In this document: in pieces, positions 24,614 to 33,530 of the stretch
Numbering within the stretch: position 1 is the first letter of the stretch
Layout: every line of letters begins with the position of its first letter
Assembly (NCBI GenBank): GCA_040399325.1
Contig: JBBASJ010000012.1
Location: forward strand, 1-47,992
Length of the DNA stretch: 47,992 bases
Direction: 5' to 3'
Origin: RGUW01 sp040399325
Lineage (GTDB): Bacteria > Cyanobacteriota > Cyanobacteriia > PCC-6307 > Cyanobiaceae
Program-made: the position numbers and the translations under genes
The notes under the pieces: generated by a model
The model's database searches: none
What the model was told of the DNA's origin: nothing
What the model saw: only the letters and a program-made list of their open reading frames with translations

Positions 24614-25369
24614 ATGACTTCCAGCGCTCCAGTGTTGTCAGGTCAGGTCGCCCTGGTCACCGGTGCCAGCCGCGGCATCGGTGCGGCGATCGCCGCTGAG
24701 CTTGCCGCTGCCGGCGCCACGGTGGTGGTCAACTACGCCAGCTCGCCCGAGGCGGCGGCGGCCGTCGTCACCCAGATCGAGGCGGCCGGCGGCAAGGCCT
24801 GGAGCCATCAGGCCAACGTCGCCGACGAAACCCAGGTCGAGGCCATGGTCAAGGCGGTGCTGGAGCGCGAAGGCCGCCTCGATGTGCTGGTCAACAACGC
24901 CGGCATCACCCGCGACGGTCTGCTGATGCGCATGAAGACCAGCGACTGGCAGAGCGTCATCGACCTCAACCTCACCGGTGTGTTTCTCTGCACCCGCGCC
25001 GTGAGTCGCAGCATGCTCAAGGCGCGGGCCGGCCGCATCATCAACATCACCTCGGTGGTGGCCCTGTTCGGCAACCCCGGCCAGGCCAACTACAGCGCCG
25101 CCAAGGCCGGTGTGATCGGCCTGACCCGCAGCACGGCGGCCGAATTCGCCAGCCGCGGTGTCACGGTCAACGCCGTGGCACCGGGCTTCATCGAGAGCGA
25201 CATGACCAGGGACCTCGACAAGGAGCCGATCCTGGCGTCGATCCCCCTGGGCCGCATGGGGAGCACCGCCGAGGTGGCCGGCGCGGTGCGTTTTCTGGCT
25301 GCCGACCCCGCAGCCGCCTACATGACCGGCCAGGTGCTGCAGGTCGACGGTGGCATGGTGATGCGCTGA
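24614..25369 (+). CDS. fabG: 3-oxoacyl-[acyl-carrier-protein] reductase
   Basis: FabG reduces 3-oxoacyl-ACP with NADPH in each round of type II fatty acid synthesis. The 251-residue SDR protein has the cofactor loop VALVTGASRGIGAAIAAELA at about residue 12, NNAGITRDGLLMRMKTSDWQ near 95, and ITSVVALFGNPGQANYSAAK carrying the Ser/Tyr/Lys catalytic set near 143-161. The end GQVLQVDGGMVM is typical. ATG 24614 gives the family length; the upstream in-frame start at 24566 adds only low-complexity residues. It is convergent with the small membrane protein, 16 bp away. Confidence 0.96.
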   Translation: MTSSAPVLSGQVALVTGASRGIGAAIAAELAAAGATVVVNYASSPEAAAAVVTQIEAAGGKAWSHQANVADETQVEAMVKAVLEREGRLDVLVNNAGITRDGLLMRMKTSDWQSVIDLNLTGVFLCTRAVSRSMLKARAGRIINITSVVALFGNPGQANYSAAKAGVIGLTRSTAAEFASRGVTVNAVAPGFIESDMTRDLDKEPILASIPLGRMGSTAEVAGAVRFLAADPAAAYMTGQVLQVDGGMVMR

Positions 25370-25385
25370 GCTGAGACCCGCTGAG

Positions 25386-25610
25386 TCAGGTGCTCAGCTC
25401 GTCCCGCAGTTGCCGGATCCGCTGCAGCAGCCGCAGGCGCCGGCTGCGGGCGGTCAGGGTCAGAAACAGCCGGATCGGCACATAGACCAGGGCCATGGCC
25501 AGGCCGACGCCCGTGATCAGGATGAACACCAGGGGATTGGCGCTCGGCATGGTCGGGCCCATGACCTCTTCGACCGCGTTCTCCAGGGCGTTCTGCAGCA
25601 GGTCCTCCAT
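25386..25610 (-). CDS. Small membrane protein of unknown function
   Basis: I do not recognise a named family. The 74-residue product has an acidic N-terminal helix (MEDLLQNALENAVEEVMGP), one or two closely spaced membrane segments between residues 25 and 50 (PLVFILITGVGLAMALVYVP, then IRLFLTL), and a strongly basic tail (RSRRLRLLQRIRQLRDELST) that should stay in the cytoplasm. It lies between fabG (convergent) and groEL2 (divergent, 127 bp). I recall similar short proteins next to groEL2 in picocyanobacteria, but cannot confirm it here. Confidence 0.65.
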   Translation of the reverse strand: MEDLLQNALENAVEEVMGPTMPSANPLVFILITGVGLAMALVYVPIRLFLTLTARSRRLRLLQRIRQLRDELST

Positions 25611-25737
25611 GGCCTGACCCTATCGGCCCGGTGCGCATCCCGCAGGCTCCGGGCGGCCCACGATTCGGCTTTCCCCACCAGTCAACGGTCGCCTCGGCAT
25701 GGGACCCTGTGCCCAGACCGCTCTGCTGAACGGGCCC

Positions 25738-27405
<1,668 letters not shown>

Positions 27406-27432
27406 CCTGATCTGCCGCTCTTGCGCCTGCAG

Positions 27433-27460
27433 AGCCCTCGGCGATCAGCCGAGGGCTTTG
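27433..27460 (+). terminator. Rho-independent terminator of groEL2
   Basis: A perfect 10-bp stem (AGCCCTCGGC at 27433-27442 and GCCGAGGGCT at 27448-27457) with a GATCA loop is followed by TTGTTGT. It lies 27 bp after the groEL2 stop. Its right arm also encodes the last residues (KALG) and, with the loop, the stop of the convergent nanE. Confidence 0.85.
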
Positions 27461-28125
27461 TTGTAGGCCGCCACCTGAAGGTCGATCCCGGTGATGGCGG
27501 TTCCCACCACCACCGCATCGGCCCCCAGGTCGACCGCCCGGCGGGCCTGCTCAGCACTGGCGATGCCCCCTTCGCAGATCAGTGGCACCGCCGCCGGCAA
27601 GGCGTCCCGCAGTGGGGGCAGCAGGTCCCAGGCGGGGGGCTTGAGGCCTGCCGTGGCTTCGGTGTAGCCGAAGAGGGTTGTGCCCACCCAGTCGCAGCCC
27701 AGCTCGGCCGCCCGCAGACCGTTGGCCAGGCTGTCGATGTCGGCCATCAATGTTGCCCCCAGCTCGTGTTTGGCGCGGGCGATCAGCTCAGCCAGTGGTT
27801 GCCCCTGGGGGCGGTGCCGTTCGGTCCCATCGAGGGCGATCACATCGGCACCGGCGGCCCATACCGCGCTGATCTCGTGCCAACCCGGAGTGATGTACAC
27901 CGGGCTGTCGGCAAAGGTGCGTTTCCACAGGCCGATGATCAGGGCATCGGGGCAGCGGCGTCGCACCGCACCGATGTGCTCGGGGCTTTCCAGTCGGACC
28001 CCCGAGGCGCCATTGCGCAGACTGGCTTCAGCCATGGCCGCGATCACATCGGGAGCTCGCAGGGGGGATCCTTCCGGGGCCTGAACCGAGACGATCAGGC
28101 CCGAGGCGATCAGGGGTGTGCCCAT
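27445..28125 (-). CDS. nanE: Putative N-acetylmannosamine-6-phosphate 2-epimerase
   Basis: NanE converts ManNAc-6-P to GlcNAc-6-P, normally in sialic acid or ManNAc breakdown. The 226-residue TIM-barrel protein has GASGVRLESPEHIGAVRRRC near residue 40 and the catalytic Lys in LIIGLWKRTF near 65. It continues with YITPGWHEISAVWAAGADVI, MADIDSLANGLRAAELGCDW and PLICEGGIASAEQARRAVDL near 182. The start ATG 28125 is one base from the stop of the preceding gene, so nanE looks coupled to the ctaA-ctaB-ABC chain. No nanA, nanK or sialate transporter is present in the window, so its substrate source is unclear; ManNAc salvage or cell-wall amino-sugar recycling are possible. Confidence 0.88.
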   Translation of the reverse strand: MGTPLIASGLIVSVQAPEGSPLRAPDVIAAMAEASLRNGASGVRLESPEHIGAVRRRCPDALIIGLWKRTFADSPVYITPGWHEISAVWAAGADVIALDGTERHRPQGQPLAELIARAKHELGATLMADIDSLANGLRAAELGCDWVGTTLFGYTEATAGLKPPAWDLLPPLRDALPAAVPLICEGGIASAEQARRAVDLGADAVVVGTAITGIDLQVAAYNKALG

Positions 28126-28126
28126 C

Positions 28127-28594
28127 TCAGGCGGCGTCGCTGTGGAGCCAGGATCGCAGCTCGGCCAGGTCGGCAGGGCGGGGCGCGGGCACTTTGGCCA
28201 ACACCGGTTGACGCGCCGGTTGCTGCAGCTGCGGTGCGAGCCCCCAGGGATCGCTGCTGGGGGTGGCGTCGTCGTGGCTATCGGGGCGGATCGGCGCCAG
28301 GGCCTCGTCAAAGGCCTGTTGAAACAGGGTTCCGAGCGACGGCCGCGGTTCAGCTGCCGGCCTGTCGCCGGGGTTGTGTCGCATCTGCTGACGCAGCCAT
28401 GCGACCCCTTCCGGGCCGCAGGTGCGCAGCAGTCCGGCGTCGATGAAGGCATCGAGGTCACTCCAGCCGCGTCGGTGCACCCATTGCTGGGCCAGCCGAG
28501 CCGCCAGGTCGTCCTGGCGGCTGATCACGGCGTCGATCAGCAGAACCTCCGGATCGGGACGCTCCGGCAGGTCAGAAACATAAGGATCGGGCAC
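28127..28594 (-). CDS. Conserved hypothetical protein
   Basis: I do not recognise a family. The 155-residue product is soluble, with an acidic N-terminus (MPDPYVSDLPERPDPEVLLI), a helical middle (DAVISRQDDLAARLAQQWVH) and a Pro/Gln-rich second half (about residues 75-135). It ends in a short helix LAELRSWLHSDAA. There is no signal peptide or membrane segment. It lies 17 bp after the ABC permease and one base before nanE on the minus strand, so it is probably cotranscribed with both. The position after the ABC exporter does not reveal a function. Confidence 0.6.
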   Translation of the reverse strand: MPDPYVSDLPERPDPEVLLIDAVISRQDDLAARLAQQWVHRRGWSDLDAFIDAGLLRTCGPEGVAWLRQQMRHNPGDRPAAEPRPSLGTLFQQAFDEALAPIRPDSHDDATPSSDPWGLAPQLQQPARQPVLAKVPAPRPADLAELRSWLHSDAA

Positions 28595-28611
28595 GGCCTT
28601 CCTTGCGGATG

Positions 28612-29466
28612 TCAGGAGAGCTTGCGATCCAGCAGAGGGCGGATCGCCAGAAACAATCCGGCGGCCAGGGCGGCGAGAAGTCCCAGGCAGGTGGCGGTGG
28701 TGAGGTTTCCATAGGGAGCCTCCAGCACCACGGCTGCCAGGGACAGATCACCCGCGTAGGCAGATCGGATCGGTTCTATCGCGAAGGTAAGGGGATTCAG
28801 GGCCGCGAGCCACCCCAACCAGGGCGGCATGAAACTCAACGGTGCCAGGGCCGTGCTGGCAAACAGCAACGGCAGGTTGGCCACGAAGATCACCGCGATC
28901 AGTTCGATGTGCCCCGGCAGGGCAAAAGCGAGGCCCAGGCTCAGGGCCGTGACGGCAAACACCAGCAGCAGCAGGGTCACCAGCACCAGCAGCAGCCCGG
29001 CAGCGCCTGGCCAGCCATATCCCAGCAGGGAAGCGGTGACCATGATGGCCAGGCTCTGCACCAGCGACAGGGTGGTGATGTACAACACCGAAGCCAGCAC
29101 GATCGAGCTGCGTGAGCGCAGTGGCGCCACCAGCAGGCGGTTGAGAAAGCCGAACTCGCGGTCGAACATCACCGGCAGCCCCGCATTGAGGGCACCACTG
29201 AAGGCCGTGAACACGATCACCCCGGCCCCCAGGAAGCGCCCGTAACTCATGCCGCCGGGCAGCAGCCCGGCGGGGGCGTTGGCAAACAGGGCGCCAAACA
29301 GGATCAACCAGATCAGCGGTTGCAGCACGCCGGCCACCAGGGTCGACGGGCGGCGTGCCAGCTGCACAAAAAGACGCCGGGTCAGGGCAAGCGTCTCCTG
29401 GGTGATCTCGGCCAGGGCCGAGGTCGCGTCGGAGCCGGTGGTCAGGGTGGGATTGGCGCTGGTCAT
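28612..29466 (-). CDS. ABC-2 type exporter permease
   Basis: This 284-residue membrane protein has six hydrophobic segments and belongs to the ABC-2 permease family (DrrB/NodJ type). After a Ser/Thr-rich N-terminus it reads RRPSTLVAGVLQPLIWLILF, then GMSYGRFLGAGVIVFTAFSG, then MFDREFGFLNRLLVAPLRSR, a family signature, near residue 100. It pairs with the ATPase gene 3 bp upstream. The exported substrate is unknown. Its link with ctaA and ctaB suggests a role in oxidase or heme assembly, or simply shared transcription. Confidence 0.88.
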   Translation of the reverse strand: MTSANPTLTTGSDATSALAEITQETLALTRRLFVQLARRPSTLVAGVLQPLIWLILFGALFANAPAGLLPGGMSYGRFLGAGVIVFTAFSGALNAGLPVMFDREFGFLNRLLVAPLRSRSSIVLASVLYITTLSLVQSLAIMVTASLLGYGWPGAAGLLLVLVTLLLLVFAVTALSLGLAFALPGHIELIAVIFVANLPLLFASTALAPLSFMPPWLGWLAALNPLTFAIEPIRSAYAGDLSLAAVVLEAPYGNLTTATCLGLLAALAAGLFLAIRPLLDRKLS

Positions 29467-29469
29467 CGT

Positions 29470-30513
29470 TTAACGCATGCTCTGTTTGCGTTCGGCCTTG
29501 GCGTCACGGTTGCCCGCCACGGCCAGTTCGGCATCCATCAGGGTGCGGCCCGTGGCCTGCAGGTACACATCATCGAGGCTCGGGCGGCTCTGGGCCAGGG
29601 CAAAGACCGGCAGATCGGCCTCAGCCAGCTGACGTCTGAGCTGTTCGATCACACCGTCGTGCTCGATCACCAGGTTCAAGGAGAAGCCCTGGGCCCGGTT
29701 GACCACCACCTGCCGCACCCCCTGGCAGCCCTTGAGCAGTGCCTGAACCTGCAGGGCTTCGTTCTCGTCGCTGAACTCGCGCACCCGCAGGGTGACCCGA
29801 TCACCGCCGAGGGCATCCTTGAGTGACGTCGGCGACCCGCAGGCGATGACGCGCCCGGCTTCGATGATGGCCAGTTGGTCGGCCAGGGCATCGACCTCCT
29901 CAAGGTAATGGCTGCTCAGCAGCACGGTGGTGCCCGCAGCGCGCAGCTGCCGCAGCACCGTCCAGATGGCGCTGCGGCTCTCGATGTCGAGGCCGACGGT
30001 GGGTTCATCGAGCACCAGCACCCGGGGGCTGTGCAGCAGGCCGGCTGCCAGGTCAAGGCGCCGTCGCATCCCTCCTGAATAGCCACCGCAGCGGCGGTCG
30101 ATCCAGTCATCCATGCCCAGCAGGGCGATCAGCTCGTCGATGCGGCTGTCACGCCGGCGGCGCGGCAGGTGGTACAGGTCGCCCTGCAGCTGCAGCAGTT
30201 CGCGGCCGCTCAGAATCTTGTCGATCGCCACCTCCTGGGCCACGTAACCCAGCAGGGAGCGCACCCCGCGGGGGTCGGCGAGGGCATCACGGTCGCCCAC
30301 CCTGACGCTGCCACTGTCGGGCGACAGCAGCGTGCAGAGGATTCTCAGGGTGGTGGTCTTGCCGGCTCCGTTGGGGCCCAGCAGGCCAAACAGAGAACCC
30401 TCCGGAATGCTCAGGCAGAGGTCGTCGAGGGCGACCACAGGTGCGCTCTTGCGGCCACCCCCGTAGCGCTTGTTCAGGTGCTGCAGCTCGATGAAGCCCA
30501 CGCTCAAACCCAA
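29470..30513 (-). CDS. ABC exporter ATP-binding protein (DrrA/CcmA-like)
   Basis: The 347-residue ATPase has Walker A LLGPNGAGKTTTLRILCTLL near residue 43. The Q-loop is YVAQEVAIDKILSGRE, the signature is GGYSGGMRRRLDLAAGLLHS near 143, Walker B is VLVLDEPTVGLDIESR, and the H-loop is LLSSHYLEEVDALADQ. A C-terminal DUF4162-like extension (FALAQSRPSLDDVYLQATGR) marks the DrrA-type exporters. It partners the ABC-2 permease directly downstream. It follows ctaB by 30 bp on the same strand. Annotation as CcmA in some relatives refers only to the family, not to cytochrome c maturation. Confidence 0.9.
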   Translation of the reverse strand: MGLSVGFIELQHLNKRYGGGRKSAPVVALDDLCLSIPEGSLFGLLGPNGAGKTTTLRILCTLLSPDSGSVRVGDRDALADPRGVRSLLGYVAQEVAIDKILSGRELLQLQGDLYHLPRRRRDSRIDELIALLGMDDWIDRRCGGYSGGMRRRLDLAAGLLHSPRVLVLDEPTVGLDIESRSAIWTVLRQLRAAGTTVLLSSHYLEEVDALADQLAIIEAGRVIACGSPTSLKDALGGDRVTLRVREFSDENEALQVQALLKGCQGVRQVVVNRAQGFSLNLVIEHDGVIEQLRRQLAEADLPVFALAQSRPSLDDVYLQATGRTLMDAELAVAGNRDAKAERKQSMR

Positions 30514-30543
30514 GCCTCTGCCGATCGCTGCACTCGCTCGAAT

Positions 30544-31524
30544 TTAAAGGGATCCGGCCGGTGACAGCAGGGCCATGATCGGGGCCAGCTGCAGATGGGC
30601 TGCCTGGGGCGTGCGGGCCAGCAGCAGCAGCAGGCAGATGCCGAACAGGTAGAAGATCGACCAGCGGAACACCCCCCGCGCCGGTGCTGCGGCATCCGGA
30701 TTGCGGCTGAGGGCGTGGCACTGCTGCAGCAGCCTCACGTTGAAGGGGATCAGCAGCACCCCGTAGAGCAGGCCGCCACTGGGCAGCACCACGACCCCCA
30801 GCAGGCTGACCGCCACCGTCAGCCAGGCATAGGTGCGGATCGCCCGCACGGTCACGGCCACTCCCTTGACCACCGGCAGCATCGGGATGCCCACCGAGCG
30901 GTAGTCGTCGCGCAGCAGCAGCGCCAGGGCCCAGAAGTGAGCCGGTGTCCAGACCATCACCAGGGCGAACAGCCACCAGGCTCCGGCCGTGAGGTGACCG
31001 CTGACAGCGGCGGCTCCCACCAACGGCGGAATCGCACCGGCCACCCCGCCGATCACGATGTTCTGGGCGGTGCGTGGCTTGAGCAGGGCGGTGTAGAGCA
31101 GCACGTAGCTGCAGAGCCCCAGCAACGACAGCGCGGCCGCCAGGGGGTTCACGCCCAGGCACAGCACCAGCACCGAGGCCAGGGTCAAAGCGATCGCCAT
31201 GGCAAAGGCGGCGTTCTGCGCCAGCCGACCGCTGGGCAGGGCCCGGCTGCTGGTGCGCTGCATGCGTCCGTCGAGATCCTGCTCCCAGAGGCAGTTGAGA
31301 ATGCCGGCCGCAGCCGAGGCCAGTGCCCCGCCCACCAGGGTCAGGGTGATGGTGAGGCCATTGCTCGGCCATCCCTCGGCCAGGGCCATGCCCCCAAGGG
31401 TGGTGGCCAGCAGCAGGGGGATCAGGCGCGGCTTGGCGATTTCAAGCCACGCAGGCAGCCGGGGCCTGGCGCTCGCCTTCGCGGGCGTGGCGGCTGCCGT
31501 GGTGGCCAGCGTTGCACTAACCAT
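30544..31524 (-). CDS. ctaB: Protoheme IX farnesyltransferase (heme O synthase)
   Basis: CtaB adds a farnesyl chain to protoheme to make heme O, the precursor of heme A. The 326-residue UbiA-superfamily membrane protein has the first Asp motif as LNCLWEQDLDGRMQRTSSRA near residue 85. VWTPAHFWALALLLRDDYRS lies near 190 and GIPMLPVVKGVAVT follows. It has about nine hydrophobic segments and an Ala/Thr-rich N-terminal tail. Its ATG overlaps the ctaA stop by 8 bp, so the two heme A genes are coupled. The oxidase genes that need heme A lie divergently to the right. Confidence 0.95.
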   Translation of the reverse strand: MVSATLATTAAATPAKASARPRLPAWLEIAKPRLIPLLLATTLGGMALAEGWPSNGLTITLTLVGGALASAAAGILNCLWEQDLDGRMQRTSSRALPSGRLAQNAAFAMAIALTLASVLVLCLGVNPLAAALSLLGLCSYVLLYTALLKPRTAQNIVIGGVAGAIPPLVGAAAVSGHLTAGAWWLFALVMVWTPAHFWALALLLRDDYRSVGIPMLPVVKGVAVTVRAIRTYAWLTVAVSLLGVVVLPSGGLLYGVLLIPFNVRLLQQCHALSRNPDAAAPARGVFRWSIFYLFGICLLLLLARTPQAAHLQLAPIMALLSPAGSL

Positions 31525-32437
31525 GGGCCACCTCCCGGCTGACGCCGGCTGTGAGAACCGCCACCAGCAGGGCCGCGACCACCTGGTGGGCGACCGTCAC
31601 CAGGGGCGCTGTGAGCTGGAGATGCCAGCTGCTCAGACCCAGAGCCAGTTGGCCCAGCACCAGACCCGCAGCGGCAAGACTGAGCCCGCGCACCAGGGGC
31701 CTCACGGGCAATCGCAGCGCTGCCACCGCCTGAACGGCGACCGCCACGGCGGCGAACGACCCCAGATGGCGATGGGCTGTGAGCCATTGGCAGTCCTGAC
31801 CGCTCGCCAGACAGCGTTCTGCTGCCCACTGCGTCGCCATCGCGCCGCCGAGCAGGCACTGGGCCAGCACCGCAACCAGGCTGAGGCTGGCCAGCACCAC
31901 CCAGATCCAGCCCAGGCCTCGGGCCTGCCGGCTGGGCTGGTCAACGCTCAGCAGTTGCTGGCTGGCGGCACTGATCACGGCCACCAGCAGCAGGGCCATG
32001 GCCAGATGGGCGGTGACCACCACGCTGGGCAGCAGCGCCAGCACGGTGATCGCGCCGAGGCCCCCCTGAATGGCCACAAGAACCAGGGCCATGGCGCCCA
32101 GCCAGGGCACCCAGCCGGGCAGCCGGCGGCGCTGAAGAATGCTCACCGCGCAGAGCACCAACAGAGCCACGCCCACCACAAACGCGTCGAGGCGGTGGAA
32201 CCACTCGAGGAACACCTGCATGTTCATGCGGCCTCCGGGCAGCAGGGAGCCGTAACAGAGGGGCCAGTCGGGACAGGCCAATCCCGCTTCCATGACCCGG
32301 GTGGCACCGCCAATGCCCACCAGGGCCACAAGGGCCACCACCAGGTGGGCACAGAGCAGTGCCAGTCGTTGCGTCAGCCGTTGCTCGCTCCAGCGGATCT
32401 GCACGGCTCCTGTGCCTGTGGCCGTCAAGCTAGCCAT
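31517..32437 (-). CDS. ctaA: Heme A synthase (CtaA/Cox15)
   Basis: CtaA oxidises the C8 methyl group of heme O to the formyl group of heme A. The 306-residue protein has eight hydrophobic segments. VALVGIGGATRVMEAGLACP and DWPLCYGSL come near residue 40, WFHRLDAFVVGV supplies the first conserved His pair region, and VTAHLAMALLLVAV the second. LTAHRHLGSFAAVAVAVQAV and VTVAHQVVAALLVAV supply the C-terminal half. Two pairs of cysteines are visible (ACP/LCY and RCL/DCQ). ATG 32437 gives a normal length; an in-frame ATG at 32488 is less likely. It heads the six-gene minus-strand chain down to nanE and is divergent from ctaC with 167 bp between starts, where control of both sides should lie. Confidence 0.93.
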   Translation of the reverse strand: MASLTATGTGAVQIRWSEQRLTQRLALLCAHLVVALVALVGIGGATRVMEAGLACPDWPLCYGSLLPGGRMNMQVFLEWFHRLDAFVVGVALLVLCAVSILQRRRLPGWVPWLGAMALVLVAIQGGLGAITVLALLPSVVVTAHLAMALLLVAVISAASQQLLSVDQPSRQARGLGWIWVVLASLSLVAVLAQCLLGGAMATQWAAERCLASGQDCQWLTAHRHLGSFAAVAVAVQAVAALRLPVRPLVRGLSLAAAGLVLGQLALGLSSWHLQLTAPLVTVAHQVVAALLVAVLTAGVSREVAHG

Positions 32438-32604
32438 TGCGTTCTGATCTGCGACACCGTGGCTCGCCAGGTGCGCGAGTTGAAACATGCCGGGTGCGCG
32501 GGCAGGTGCCGATTGATCTCAGTTCGCGAGCAAATCCCCATCAGATTCACCCAGGCCAGGCGATCTCCATAACGTGGGCCCATCGGCTTGTCGGGTCTGC
32601 ACCC

Positions 32605-33483
32605 ATGGCCATTCCTTCTGCACTGATCACGTTGCTGATCGGCATGGCCCTGACCCTGGCAGGGTTGTGGGTCGGGCACAACGTGCGGCTGCTGCCCGTT
32701 GATGCCAGTGCCAATGCGCCGGTCTACGACGCTCTGTTCGAGGTGTTGTTCAGCATCGGCACCATCCTCTTTCTGGGAATCGTCGGGCTGTTGCTTTACA
32801 GCCTCGTGCGCTTCAGGCGGCGTCCCGGCGACAGCGGTGACGGCCTGGCCATCGAGGGCAACCTCCCCCTGGAGATCGTCTGGACAGCGATCCCGGCGGT
32901 GGTGGTGTTGTTTGTCGGCATTTACAGCTACGACATCTATGAGCGCATGGGAGGCATGGCGTCGTTCCATGACCACAACCCCCATGACCAGGCCGCCATG
33001 GCGGCAATGGTGCAGGAGGCGTCGCTGACGCAGCAGGGTTCCGTCGATCCAGACGGCCAGGAGCGCATCTGGGGTGGCATCGGTCGTGGCAGCGATGGCG
33101 CTGCCGTGCTGCCGGTCGAGGTCACGGCGATGCAGTTCGCCTTCATCTTTCACTACCCCGACAGCGGCATCACCGCGGGCGAACTGCACGTTCCCCTCGG
33201 ACAGAGCGTGCAGTTGCGCATGGAGGCCAAGGATGTGATCCACGCCTTCTGGGTGCCCCAGTTCCGTCTCAAGCAGGACGTGATCCCCGGGCAGCCGACC
33301 CTGCTGACCTTCACCCCCACCCGCGCCGGCACCTACCCGATCGTGTGTGCCGAACTCTGTGGTCCGTACCACGGAGGCATGCGTTCCAGCGTTGTGGTGC
33401 ACGAGCCCGATGGGTTTGACGCCTGGTTGCAGAGCAACCGACCGGCCCAGGTGGCCCAGGCACCGGCTGCACCGTTCTCCTGA
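32605..33483 (+). CDS. ctaC: Cytochrome c oxidase subunit II
   Basis: Subunit II holds the dinuclear CuA centre that accepts electrons from cytochrome c6 or plastocyanin. The 292-residue protein has two N-terminal membrane helices (LITLLIGMALTLAGLWVGHN and VLFSIGTILFLGIVGLLLYS). A cupredoxin domain in the lumen or periplasm follows. The copper ligands are visible in VIHAFWVPQFRLKQDVIPG (first His) and CAELCGPYHGGM (two Cys, Glu, His, Met). ATG 32605 begins MAIPSALITL. A region rich in Met, His and Asp (GGMASFHDHNPHDQAAMAAM) precedes the CuA fold and is typical of cyanobacterial CtaC. It is the first gene of ctaCDE. Confidence 0.97.
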   Translation: MAIPSALITLLIGMALTLAGLWVGHNVRLLPVDASANAPVYDALFEVLFSIGTILFLGIVGLLLYSLVRFRRRPGDSGDGLAIEGNLPLEIVWTAIPAVVVLFVGIYSYDIYERMGGMASFHDHNPHDQAAMAAMVQEASLTQQGSVDPDGQERIWGGIGRGSDGAAVLPVEVTAMQFAFIFHYPDSGITAGELHVPLGQSVQLRMEAKDVIHAFWVPQFRLKQDVIPGQPTLLTFTPTRAGTYPIVCAELCGPYHGGMRSSVVVHEPDGFDAWLQSNRPAQVAQAPAAPFS

Positions 33484-33530
33484 CCGTTGTCGTTCAGTCG
33501 ATCCCCCGTCGCTTCAATCTGAACTCCCCC

